From: JBJXGE01 sp046154185
GTDB lineage: Bacteria; Planctomycetota; UBA8108; UBA1146; JAJFFE01
Assembly (NCBI GenBank): GCA_046154185.1
Contig: JBJXGE010000079.1
Span: 1-64,000 of the forward strand
Length of the DNA stretch: 64,000 nucleotides
Direction of reading: 5' to 3'
Positions 54,682 through 62,522 of this stretch are shown here, one piece after another (the stretch's first letter is position 1; every line of letters starts with the position of its first letter). Below the pieces are notes generated by a model. That model was not told where the DNA came from, searched no databases, and was given only the letters and a program-made list of their open reading frames with translations. Made by a program: the position numbers and the translations under genes.

Positions 54682-55701
54682 TCACAGGGCGGCAATGACA
54701 GGTTCGGCCTTCGCGCCGTATTCCTCCCTCAAAGCAGCCGCTACTCGCTCGCGCGTCGCGAAGCCCTCCGCGATCGCGCGGCGAAATCCAGCCGCCAGCC
54801 GCATCGGAAACTCGACATGAATCGAAAGGATGAACCGGTACCAGTCTTGTGGAACCAGGTCGAACATCTGTTCGAGGTGTTCGTCCGTCCACTCCGCATC
54901 GACCGCCTTTGCCAGGTGCAGATTGACGCCGAGCCCCGAACCGCGCAACGCCGCCCATCGCCACGTCGCCAGTGCATCGTCCGCTCCGGGAGCCTTGTCG
55001 ATGAGGCGCATTGCGATCGCCTCGAGCAAGCTGTCTTTGAGCAATGGATTGGGGCCGGTAGCGGCCGGGTGGTCGTCATGGCGCGCGGGATCGAGGTGCC
55101 AAGCGTCAATGACTCCCTCGAGCCCTGGAGCTTGGCCGTTGAGGACGAAGAACAGCGCCACGGCCTGACGAACGCGCAGAGATGAATCGTTGCCGCGGCT
55201 CCCGACCGCCGTGGCCAGGGCACGCTGGTCTTCTTCGCTTTCCAGCGCCTGGAAGATGCGCGTCAACGTGAAGCCGGGAATGCGATCGATCGACGGGTGA
55301 AGGTTGGTCGTCTCGTCGATGTGCGCTGCGACGATCGGTGACCAGCCAAGGGAGACATCGACGGCGACCCCGGCGATCACACCGGGAGGAACGAAACGCG
55401 GATGGCCCGCGCAGCGCCAAGGCGGGACCATGTCCGGATCGCGATCGGAGCTCGTGTCCAGATGGTAGGTGCCGTTAGCCGCATACGATTCGCATGCGCA
55501 TTCGTACCGGCGACGCCAGCCATGCGGTTCGCCTGAAGTCCCCTCCGGCGCGTGCCGAACGGGCTGCCGGCAACGCCAACAGACGAGACGGTTGCATCCG
55601 ATGGTCCCGATTCCATACGACGCTCGAAAGTAGTCGGAGGGCTCGGTGGGCAGCCAGAAGTCGAGGCCGACCAGGTACCCGCCGCTATTGCAGAGATTCA
55701 T
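54682..55701 (-). CDS. Orphan protein with cysteine pairs in its N-terminal third
   Basis: 339 residues, no family recognised. Cysteines at 36, 41, 44, 68, 70 and 97, including CWRC and CAC, could form a zinc-binding N-terminal third. The rest is helical and may be armadillo/HEAT-like (ESEEDQRALATAVGSRGNDS, LLKDSLLEAIAMRLID and so on). AAGGG precedes the ATG. Codon use is less GC-biased at the third position here than in neighbours, and the ~500 bases upstream are non-coding, hinting at a transferred gene. Function unknown. Confidence 0.6.
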   Translation of the reverse strand: MNLCNSGGYLVGLDFWLPTEPSDYFRASYGIGTIGCNRLVCWRCRQPVRHAPEGTSGEPHGWRRRYECACESYAANGTYHLDTSSDRDPDMVPPWRCAGHPRFVPPGVIAGVAVDVSLGWSPIVAAHIDETTNLHPSIDRIPGFTLTRIFQALESEEDQRALATAVGSRGNDSSLRVRQAVALFFVLNGQAPGLEGVIDAWHLDPARHDDHPAATGPNPLLKDSLLEAIAMRLIDKAPGADDALATWRWAALRGSGLGVNLHLAKAVDAEWTDEHLEQMFDLVPQDWYRFILSIHVEFPMRLAAGFRRAIAEGFATRERVAAALREEYGAKAEPVIAAL

Positions 55702-56196
55702 GAGCCCTTACGTTGTCGGGTCGGGTTCGTCCGGGAACAAGTTGCCGCAGGGCCACGCGGATCGCCACCCGCGCGCAACTGCGGTTCGCTCAATGGAGCG
55801 AATTCCCGATGCATCGCGGCGATTGCGACGACTCGCTAAGACCGCCCCAGAGCTTCGAGCACAAAGTGCATCGGACTCTCTGTCATTGCGACGTCGACTG
55901 TTTCCCGCATTCTCACCGGTACGCGAGAACAGCTCTTACATGTGTGTGGTCTATCCCGACTGGCTGTACGGTCTTCCTTGTCACCCATCCGCAATTAGGA
56001 GACGCCGACCGACGAAATAAATTGAATGTCGCGATGAACAGCGCCAAGACTTACGCACTTAGCCATCGGGCGCGAACTCGTCGCCAATGAAGTGCGCACA
56101 ATGCGTGCGCCGCGCGCGCTTGGTTTGCGGAGTTCCAGAACTGACTATCAGCAAGTGCGTCGGCCCGCTGCGCTCAATTATTGCTTACGGCGTTCG
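55702..56196. other. Intergenic region with no recognisable gene
   Basis: 495 bases upstream of the orphan gene. Frames of ~125 codons on the plus strand have no ribosome site, no family resemblance and biased composition. It may hold regulatory signals or decayed DNA. Confidence 0.6.
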
Positions 56197-56442
56197 TCAT
56201 TTCGCTGCGGCGTTGGGTGCGCCGGATTTCCAACGCGTGACGAGATCGCGGAGCGCCGGGTCGACGGCGCGGGCCGCGCAACGCTCGCGAACCGCGCGCT
56301 GGTCGGCGCGGGGCAGGCTCGGCCAAGCGGCGATTTCGCCGCTGGTGCGCAGGCAACCTTGGCAGAGTTGCGTTGCGGCATCGAGCGCGCACCAACCGGT
56401 GCAAGGCGAGGGTTCCGTGTCGGCGAAATCTTGCGAGTTCAT
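56197..56442 (-). CDS. DUF1289 small cysteine protein
   Basis: 81 residues matching the DUF1289 pattern SPCTGWCALDAATQLCQGC (Cys14, Cys18, Cys27, Cys30), then RTSGEIAAWPSLPRADQRA, which is the full motif set. The four cysteines form a small metal or iron-sulphur knuckle of unknown function. TGAGG lies about 10 bases before the ATG. It starts 10 bases after the stop of the upstream lipoprotein gene, so they are cotranscribed. Confidence 0.85.
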   Translation of the reverse strand: MNSQDFADTEPSPCTGWCALDAATQLCQGCLRTSGEIAAWPSLPRADQRAVRERCAARAVDPALRDLVTRWKSGAPNAAAK

Positions 56443-56452
56443 GTTGCGAGCC

Positions 56453-57070
56453 TCAGGGCGCTGGGGTCGGTGGCGCCGCGGCAGGGGCCGGAGCTGGTGT
56501 TTCGATGGACTTGATGCGAGCGCGCAGAATGTCGGCCCACGCGCTTTTCGGATCGGCGGCTAATATCCGGCGCAGCGCACGCAACTCTCGCTTCGATGTT
56601 TCGTCGACGCGGACCGCGCGATCGAACCCCATGAGTCCGGTTTCCTGATTCACGACAATCTTCCCGAGATACAAAACTTGACCCGATTGCAGGGTTGGCT
56701 GCAAGGACTCCGGCAACTCGCGTTCGGCGAGCAGAAACTGCCAGTCCTCCCAGTTGTTCCAAATGGACGACTTCGCATGCAGTCGGCGCAATCCATAGCG
56801 ACCGGGCTCGAGGTCGCGAAAGATGATGTAGTCCTTCCATGCGACCCCTTGAATCCGTTCGCCGGAACGCGCGAGCGGACAGATGCTCGCTTCGTCGACA
56901 TCGTGTGACACGCTCATGAGTCCGAAGAGCATATCGGCCACCACCGCGCTCTCGATCACGAGCAGCGCCTGGCGATCGGGATGCGCGCCGAGGTCCGGCG
57001 GCGCCGTGCGACAGCCGCTGAAGCCGACCGACAGCAATGCGACGGCTAGTAATGGGGTGCGATAGAGCAT
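56453..57070 (-). CDS. Lipoprotein of unknown function
   Basis: 205 residues with a signal peptide and lipobox-like VGFSGC giving a lipid-modified cysteine at about residue 20. The mature domain is beta-rich, with DLEPGRYGLRRLHAKS suggesting a carbohydrate- or peptide-binding fold. The tail is proline/alanine-rich (APAPAAAPP). The ATG at 57070 was preferred over the GTG at 57094 because AGAGGAG is close upstream and the hydrophobic region starts directly. It is followed closely by the DUF1289 gene. Confidence 0.65.
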   Translation of the reverse strand: MLYRTPLLAVALLSVGFSGCRTAPPDLGAHPDRQALLVIESAVVADMLFGLMSVSHDVDEASICPLARSGERIQGVAWKDYIIFRDLEPGRYGLRRLHAKSSIWNNWEDWQFLLAERELPESLQPTLQSGQVLYLGKIVVNQETGLMGFDRAVRVDETSKRELRALRRILAADPKSAWADILRARIKSIETPAPAPAAAPPTPAP

Positions 57071-57200
57071 GGCTCCTCTTGCCGATGGTGGCACACGTGA
57101 TCTCGGCGCGGATCGGTTCTGGTCACTTGGCTTGTCGGAATTTCACGACCGACAATCCGCGCCTTCTGCGGCGGAAAAGGCGGCGGCGAAATCCATAGCG

Positions 57201-57347
57201 AGTCTCCCCGCTGTCCCGATCGTCGAGCGACTCTCGCGCGCTCCGGCGGGACACTACTTCCTATTCGGCGGCCGCGGAACAGGGAAATCGACCCTCCTTC
57301 GCAGGATGCACCACGACGCGCTCTGGGTTGACCAGCTTCGTTCGGAA
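57201..57347 (+). pseudogene. Remnant of an AAA ATPase (AAA_14/DUF4143-like)
   Basis: In one plus-strand frame the stretch SLPAVPIVERLSRAPAGHYF leads into the Walker A motif FLFGGRGTGKSTLLRR (57267-57293 for GGRGTGKST) and DALWVDQL. This is the very start of the AAA_14-type ATPases often linked to DUF4143. After about 57347 the homology stops, and no Walker B follows on this strand before the lasso kinase gene. It looks like a truncated remnant left in the gap. Confidence 0.5.
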
Positions 57348-57459
57348 GTGGAACGTGATGATCGAACGCGTCCGGAGCGGAATTCCTTTTGGGAACTGTG
57401 CCGAGTCGTTCGTTGCCGTAGGCGCTCTCAACCCAGCGCGTCGAGCGTCGATCGAGTGC

Positions 57460-58368
57460 TTAAGAGCTCCCCGCAGCGTGCGCGGCGAGTTGGTCCGCGA
57501 CTTCGCGGAGGCGGGCGAGATCCCGCGGTCGGGCGAGGCGATAGACGGGAACGCGCGCAGCGACTTCCGTGACGCGGCGAAAAAGTTCGGCGGGGCCGAG
57601 CGCCGCGAATTGGAGCGCCGCGTTGTAGGCGTGCCGCAAGAGTTCGACGACCGCCGCTTGGGAATCGAGACGATCCACGACGACCTGATCGTCGTAGTCA
57701 AGAACGTAGATCGCCGTCAGGCGCCGGCTCGGTTCGGTGATCTGCGCGCGCGCAACGCGCCGCAGGCGTTTTTCTTCGGCGAAGTGAACGCGCGGCAGCT
57801 CGTTTGGTCGCCCACCGAGCTGCGTGAGCGCCGCTGGCCACAATTTGAGATTCGGATACGCGGCGAAGACCTGTGCCGACAACGCGCGGATTTTGATCGC
57901 CGCCACATCATCCGCCCACAACTCGAATCCGCGCTCGATGAGAGTCGCCGCCATCGTCGATTTGCCGGCGCCCGTCGCGCCGCAAAACGCGACGGTGCGG
58001 TGCTCGTTTGGAAGCGACACGACGCTGGCGTGCAACGGAAAGATTCCGCGTTGTTGCAAGAGCGGGCAGAACGCCGCGCCGAGGAGTCCAACCCGCAAGA
58101 GTCCCCAGTCCGCGCCCGGCTCGGCGTCGACGATGATCTCGCGGCCGTCGCGGACGAGGATGCCGCCGACCCCGCTCCACGCGAGACACGTTTCCTTCGG
58201 CGTTGCTCGGTACCGGCCGGGCGCCCCGGCCTCGATGCGCGGCCGATCGGAAATGGTCGCCGCGCGAATCTTCACGTCACACTCAGCGACTGGTGCGGCG
58301 GTCGGTTCGAGCTCATCGATTTCGAATTCAGAGGCGATGGAGAGTCCAAACGATGCGTAGTAGTGCAT
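57460..58368 (-). CDS. HPr-kinase-like P-loop kinase of the lasso-peptide cluster
   Basis: 302-residue HprK-related kinase. The Walker A motif is GATGAGKST (130-138), and the WADDV acidic pair (153-154) fits the HprK active site. The N-terminal ~115 residues are the non-HPr domain typical of tailoring kinases. Such kinases occur in paeninodin-type lasso clusters, where they phosphorylate the C-terminal Ser of the precursor (established family knowledge). The precursor here ends in Ser. It follows the precursor gene on the same strand but is separated from it by a strong terminator. GAGG is upstream of the ATG. Confidence 0.82.
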   Translation of the reverse strand: MHYYASFGLSIASEFEIDELEPTAAPVAECDVKIRAATISDRPRIEAGAPGRYRATPKETCLAWSGVGGILVRDGREIIVDAEPGADWGLLRVGLLGAAFCPLLQQRGIFPLHASVVSLPNEHRTVAFCGATGAGKSTMAATLIERGFELWADDVAAIKIRALSAQVFAAYPNLKLWPAALTQLGGRPNELPRVHFAEEKRLRRVARAQITEPSRRLTAIYVLDYDDQVVVDRLDSQAAVVELLRHAYNAALQFAALGPAELFRRVTEVAARVPVYRLARPRDLARLREVADQLAAHAAGSS

Positions 58369-58463
58369 GCCTGCCTCGACGCGATGCGCGCATCACAGCG
58401 GTGACCGAGTTCAGAGCCGACGGGTACTCTGCTGATCGGGTGACGCGTCGCCGAAGTTGCGTC

Positions 58464-58508
58464 GAAAAGAAAACAGGCGAGAAAAACCTGAGGTTTCACT
58501 CGCCTGTT
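58464..58508 (-). terminator. Rho-independent terminator after the lasso precursor gene
   Basis: On the minus strand a perfect 10-bp stem AACAGGCGAG/CTCGCCTGTT with an inner AACCT/AGGTT pairing is followed by TTTTCTTTTC. It lies 55 bases after the precursor stop and 95 bases before the kinase, so it should let the precursor be made in excess over the kinase. Confidence 0.88.
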
Positions 58509-58563
58509 CGTCGTCATCGTCGCGGTCGGATCCGCGTCTCGTCAGAGGTGTTGAGCTCTCTCT

Positions 58564-58734
58564 TCAGCTTCCTGGCGCACTCGTCCAAGGGTTCCACCCC
58601 GAGACTGGTCCGCCGAAATATTCGCCCCAAGGTCCACCGAACCAACCCGTCAGCTTTGCGAGATCGCCGTGCACTTTCAGTTCGGGACGTGTGTAGGGCT
58701 TGCGAAAGGGTGTCGTCTCGTTATCTGCCTGCAT
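58564..58734 (-). CDS. Lasso peptide precursor
   Basis: 56 residues. The leader (1-30) has the canonical Y-x2-P-x-L-x3-G-x5-T motif: Tyr14, Pro17, Leu19, Gly23 and Thr29. Thr29 occupies the -2 position, so the predicted core is W31-S56, starting WFGGPWGE. Core residue 8 is Glu (Glu38), the expected acceptor for the N-terminal amine in an eight-residue ring. The tail is rich in Gly, Pro and Trp (YFGGPVSGWNPWTSAPGS) and could thread the ring with Trp plugs. Trp as core residue 1 is known in fusilassin. The last residue is Ser, a potential site for the neighbouring kinase. The gene is flanked by its own -10 element and a terminator. The longer open frame was discarded. Confidence 0.88.
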   Translation of the reverse strand: MQADNETTPFRKPYTRPELKVHGDLAKLTGWFGGPWGEYFGGPVSGWNPWTSAPGS

Positions 58735-58812
58735 TCTCGGTCCGCCTTTCTTGCCGCTGCCCGCGTCCGACTTGGATCTCACGCCACGAGTCGTAGGTCT
58801 TGAGTCCGCTGG

Positions 58813-58833
58813 ATTATAGCGCTGCCGCAGCGC
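58813..58833 (-). promoter_or_regulatory. Candidate -10 element and palindrome upstream of the lasso precursor
   Basis: On the minus strand a perfect TATAAT (58813-58818) lies 78 bases before the precursor ATG, directly behind the palindrome gcgctgc-g-gcagcgc (58819-58833). No good -35 box is seen. It could give the precursor its own promoter with an operator. Confidence 0.35.
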
Positions 58834-58925
58834 CCGTCGCGGCGGCGCCGCCAAGACCCTTCGTATTCAAAGTTTACGATGGGGAGTTGAAGCGGTCGGG
58901 TCGGCCCGCTCGAGTGAACCCGGGG

Positions 58926-60833
58926 TCACGATCTGCCGCGCTCCAGCCAATGCCCAAGGGTGATCGCGACCCAGAGCGACATGAGGTCGGTGTCGGAGAA
59001 TCGGCCACTTTCGACGCGCGCCTCGCAGGCCGCCAGCTCGCGGAGGTCGATGAACTCCTCGATCGTCGCCGACGTCGCGTGGAGGCGCCGCAAGTGGTCC
59101 GGGAGAGCGCGACAGAAACCGCGTTTGAACGCGTCGCTCCAGTCAGATTTTCGAAGTCGCCACGCAGTTTCGGGCGGCACGAGCGTGACCGCGGCGCGAC
59201 GTTGCACGACGCGATCCCAGCCATCAACGAGCCGCTGCTCGGGCGGTAGCGCCAAGCAGAATTCGACGAGTCGCACATCACAGAACGGATGCCGCTGATC
59301 GATGCCGAATGACGCGGCCGTCTGATCGAGTAATTCCAAGTACAAGGTGAAGAGGCCGGACTCGAGTTCCTCGCAGTGGCGATGCCGAAGCGTCGCGGGC
59401 GTGAATTTTTGCCGTGCGTCGCGCGCCCTGGCGTGTTCGATCCAGCCCGTGCGTGCGGCCACTTCGCGCCGCACGATGGGACTCACGATCGCGCGCGGCG
59501 CACGAAAGCGCTGAAACGCCGGGCGCGCGGCGAAACGCGCGAAGAGGCGCAGCGGATTCGTTCCGACTCGACGCGCCAACGCGCGCGTCTCGCGCCAACA
59601 GGCGACGAGGTTGCCTTCGCACAACAGTTGCTCGAGTAGTTCGAGTCCATGACACACGACGGTGTCGCCGTCGATGCCATCGAGCACAACGGGCAGGCCA
59701 GCCCGCTGCGCCGCGGCGCATAGCAACCACTGCACATAGAGATTCGGCGCATGAAATGGCTCATCGAGTCGCGTGTAGATCGCGTCGATGTCCGCGAGCG
59801 GACTTTGTGCATCGGCGCGCACGAAATCGACGGGCGTCGAAGTCGGGGTGAGTAAGCGTTCGACGAGCGCGCTTTCGTCGATGTGCGGGAAGTCTGGAAA
59901 GCGCGCTGAGAACGCGCGGAACTCGTGATCCGGGCCGTCGAATTTCTGCGTCACGCGCGCCTCCCGCGCCGCGCCGAGCACCATGGCGGAATCGAGTCCG
60001 CCGCTCAGGAAGAACCCGACCGGACCGTGGGTGGGAAGGCAACCTTGGGTCGCGCGAACGAAGTGCTCGCGAAACCGAGCTGCGTGTTCAGCATCGTCGG
60101 CGGGCGCGACTTGGCGTTCGGGATCGAATCGAAAATAGCGCGTGAGCCGCAGCCCCGCGTGATCCAGGACGAGCACATGCGCGGGCGGCACCCGGCGCAC
60201 GCTTTGATAGAAGGTGCGTTCGTGATCCGCGTGATCGGCGTTCAAGTACTGGACGACGCGCAGCTCGTCGAGCGCGCGCGGCACGATCTCGAGAGCGAGG
60301 AGCGCTTTCAACTCCGAAGCGAGCGCGAGCACGCCGACGCCTGCGAGCCGCGTGTAGTAGAGCGGCTTTTGCCCCATCGCATCGCGGAACGCGATGAGAC
60401 GCTCCTTGGGACCATCCCAGATTACGATCGCGAACGCGCCGTGGAGTTTTCGCGCGCAGTCGACGCCGAAGTGGCGATACGCGGCGAGCACCAGCTCGAT
60501 ATCGGACCGCGGTCGAGTCGCAGCGGCGGGTGCGAGTTCGAGCAGCGCCGCGAGTTCCACTCGATTGTCGAGGCGCACATCGCCCGCAGCGACGATGCTC
60601 ACGTGGCGGCGCGCCGGCGATTCGAACGCCACGGTCGGCGCGCCGCCGGTTGTGGTCGCGATCGCAATCTCGGCGGCGGCGAGGCCGAGCCCTGCTTCGC
60701 TCCACGTCGTGCGTGGCGCCGGGAGTCGATGCGCGAGTGGGTCGAGCATCTTGGCGAGCGCGTTTGCCGCGGACGGAGCATTGAGCCGCAACCCGTCGTC
60801 CGCGTAGTTCCAGTAGCCGATGACGCCGCCCAC
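58926..60833 (-). CDS. Lasso cyclase (asparagine synthetase homolog)
   Basis: 635-residue asparagine-synthetase-like protein that activates the acidic side chain of the core as an adenylate and closes the macrolactam ring. The PP-loop is FLSGGLDSAMV (about 277-282 for SGGLDS). The N terminus starts GGVIGYWNY, so the Cys of the glutaminase site is missing, as in lasso cyclases. The GTG at 60833 is preferred over 60842 because GGAAGAG stands 8 bases before it; it overlaps the B2 stop by one base. Length and order match known lasso clusters. Confidence 0.88.
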   Translation of the reverse strand: MGGVIGYWNYADDGLRLNAPSAANALAKMLDPLAHRLPAPRTTWSEAGLGLAAAEIAIATTTGGAPTVAFESPARRHVSIVAAGDVRLDNRVELAALLELAPAAATRPRSDIELVLAAYRHFGVDCARKLHGAFAIVIWDGPKERLIAFRDAMGQKPLYYTRLAGVGVLALASELKALLALEIVPRALDELRVVQYLNADHADHERTFYQSVRRVPPAHVLVLDHAGLRLTRYFRFDPERQVAPADDAEHAARFREHFVRATQGCLPTHGPVGFFLSGGLDSAMVLGAAREARVTQKFDGPDHEFRAFSARFPDFPHIDESALVERLLTPTSTPVDFVRADAQSPLADIDAIYTRLDEPFHAPNLYVQWLLCAAAQRAGLPVVLDGIDGDTVVCHGLELLEQLLCEGNLVACWRETRALARRVGTNPLRLFARFAARPAFQRFRAPRAIVSPIVRREVAARTGWIEHARARDARQKFTPATLRHRHCEELESGLFTLYLELLDQTAASFGIDQRHPFCDVRLVEFCLALPPEQRLVDGWDRVVQRRAAVTLVPPETAWRLRKSDWSDAFKRGFCRALPDHLRRLHATSATIEEFIDLRELAACEARVESGRFSDTDLMSLWVAITLGHWLERGRS

Positions 60834-61351
60834 TAGCGCCACTCTTCCGCGCGCTCGAGCGGCGTAAAGCGCGCGAGCTCAGCGCCGCCCACAACCACCG
60901 CCCCGGCGCATTCCACCCACGCATGAGCGCGAACTCGCCGCGTTTCGTCATGAAAGACACCGAACCGCAGCTCCGAGGCATGACCGCCACGCCGCAATAG
61001 CACTTGCGCACAGAGCGCTTGTGGCAAACAAAAGTGTCGACCCGGTTGATAGCGCGACGCGCGCGAAAGCGCCCACGCCACGCGATCGGGCAACGTCGGA
61101 TCCGGCGCGATCGCACTGTCAGCGCCGGACGTGAATGGACGCCGCGCAATGCGTCGCTGCACCCAGCGGAACGGCAACACGCGGAGACCGATGCGCAGGC
61201 CGGCAAGGAGGAACCAGGCGCCGACGAGCAGTCGCCGGTCGCGCGCTGGCAGTTTGAAGAGGCGCCAAAATAGTCGCACGCGCAAACTCTCCGCAACCTG
61301 CCGCAGTCGCGCAGGCGATGCGGTCGAAAACCACGAGTGGGCTCGCAACAC
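60833..61351 (-). CDS. Lasso peptide B2 leader peptidase
   Basis: Transglutaminase-like cysteine protease that removes the leader peptide. The N terminus has the family's ARDRRLLVGAWFLLAGLRIG hydrophobic stretch (about 37-56). The catalytic Cys108 is in HFCLPQALCAQVLLRRGG and the His143 in RAHAWVECAG. At 172 residues it is a stand-alone B2 without a fused RRE. It is the first gene of the operon; the GTG start is only weakly supported and a GTG or TTG ~70 bases inside is possible. The stop overlaps the cyclase start. Confidence 0.85.
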   Translation of the reverse strand: MLRAHSWFSTASPARLRQVAESLRVRLFWRLFKLPARDRRLLVGAWFLLAGLRIGLRVLPFRWVQRRIARRPFTSGADSAIAPDPTLPDRVAWALSRASRYQPGRHFCLPQALCAQVLLRRGGHASELRFGVFHDETRRVRAHAWVECAGAVVVGGAELARFTPLERAEEWR

Positions 61352-61465
61352 ACATCCATCATCGGCATTGCGCGGACGGCGCCGCGCAATTTTTGCGTGC
61401 GCGCTCGCAAGCCAACGAGATGCCTATGGCCTCGCGCACGGGCATGGTAGACATTCACGAGCCAA

Positions 61466-61496
61466 GCCGTCGTGCCGTGCCGTGCGGCACGACGGC
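61466..61496. repeat. 12-bp perfect inverted repeat in the lasso/ABC divergent region
   Basis: gccgtcgtgccg pairs with cggcacgacggc across a 7-base spacer, 27 bases before the ABC start. It could be an operator for divergent control of the two units. A TTTT a few bases later leaves a weak terminator as the alternative. Confidence 0.55.
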
Positions 61497-61522
61497 CCGT
61501 TTTCCGAGAAACGAGCGCGAAC

Positions 61523-62509
61523 GTGCCGACGATCGAGATCGAAGGACTGACAAAACAATTTCCGCGTCGGCGCCCACTTCGCGATTGGGTGCGACGGCCC
61601 TTTACGAGTCCGACCGTGACGGCGCTCGATGGCGTCGATCTCAAACTCGTGGACGGCGGTATCGTCGGACTCATCGGTCCGAACGGCGCCGGCAAAACGA
61701 CGCTGCTCAAGGCATTGGCGGGACTCGTGCTCGCGACGGAGGGCCGGATCCGAGTCGACGGCGACGACGTCACGAATCATCCCCGACAATTGCGGGGACG
61801 AGTCTCGATGGTGGTCGCGGACGAACGGTCCTTTTATTGGCGACTTTCGGTTATCGAGAATCTGCGGTTTTTCGCCGCGCTCCAAGGTTTGCGACGCGCC
61901 GAGGCCGAGGCGCGCGTGTCCGAGTGCCTCGCCGCCGTCGATCTCACCGATCGGGCGCGCCAGACGTTTCACAGTTTGTCGACCGGTATGCGGCAACGAC
62001 TTGCCATCGTGCGCGGTCTCTTGAGCGAGCCCGAGATCTTGCTGCTCGACGAAGCGACGCGCTCTCTGGATCCGTCCGCCGCCGCAAATATTCATCAACT
62101 CGTGCGTGCACTGCATGCGCGCGATCCACGCCGCCTGATTTTCTACTCGACTCACAATCTCGAGGAAGCCGAGCATCTGTGCTCCCGCGTTGTTGCGCTC
62201 AAAGCGGGCCGCATCGTCGCCGAGTATGATCTTGATCGCGCGCGAGCGCGAATCGCGCAGCAATTTTTGATCAGAACCGTGCCGCTGCTCGAACTCGACG
62301 TGCTGGCAAGTGTCGTCGGCATCGCCGTCGTTCCGAATAGTAACGACGGGTCGCACCCGATCGGCGTCACCGTTCGATGCGAAAGCTTGGCCGCTCTCAA
62401 TCGCCTCATCGACGAGTTGCGCGCCCGCGAATACAGCATCTGCGAAGTGACGCCGCAACGCAGCACGTTGCGCGAGCTGTATTTCAACGAGAGCGCGGCC
62501 GAGTCATGA
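61523..62509 (+). CDS. ABC transporter ATP-binding protein
   Basis: ATPase subunit of an ABC-2 type exporter. Walker A is GPNGAGKTT, the signature is STGMRQRLAIVRG, Walker B ILLLDEATRSLD and the H-loop STHNLEEAEH. 328 residues from the GTG at 61523, where similarity begins; the ribosome site is weak. The C-terminal ~90 residues after the H-loop are an extra regulatory domain. It is followed by the permease 13 bases later. Divergent from the lasso operon, it may serve its export, which is inference. Confidence 0.9.
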   Translation: MPTIEIEGLTKQFPRRRPLRDWVRRPFTSPTVTALDGVDLKLVDGGIVGLIGPNGAGKTTLLKALAGLVLATEGRIRVDGDDVTNHPRQLRGRVSMVVADERSFYWRLSVIENLRFFAALQGLRRAEAEARVSECLAAVDLTDRARQTFHSLSTGMRQRLAIVRGLLSEPEILLLDEATRSLDPSAAANIHQLVRALHARDPRRLIFYSTHNLEEAEHLCSRVVALKAGRIVAEYDLDRARARIAQQFLIRTVPLLELDVLASVVGIAVVPNSNDGSHPIGVTVRCESLAALNRLIDELRAREYSICEVTPQRSTLRELYFNESAAES

Positions 62510-62522
62510 AAGCGGGGCGAGC

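Noticed and set aside
55713..56090. 125-codon plus-strand frame in the gap before the orphan gene
   Set aside because: No ribosome site, no family resemblance, mixed composition.
53309..56140. Near-identical 18-base stretch in the DUF2891 gene and in the gap at 56114 (tggtttgcggagtt...)
   Set aside because: A short GC-rich match of this size is expected by chance in 64 kb; no flanking similarity.
56087..56563. Plus-strand frame over the DUF1289 gene
   Set aside because: It is antisense to DUF1289, whose four-cysteine motif is clear on the minus strand.
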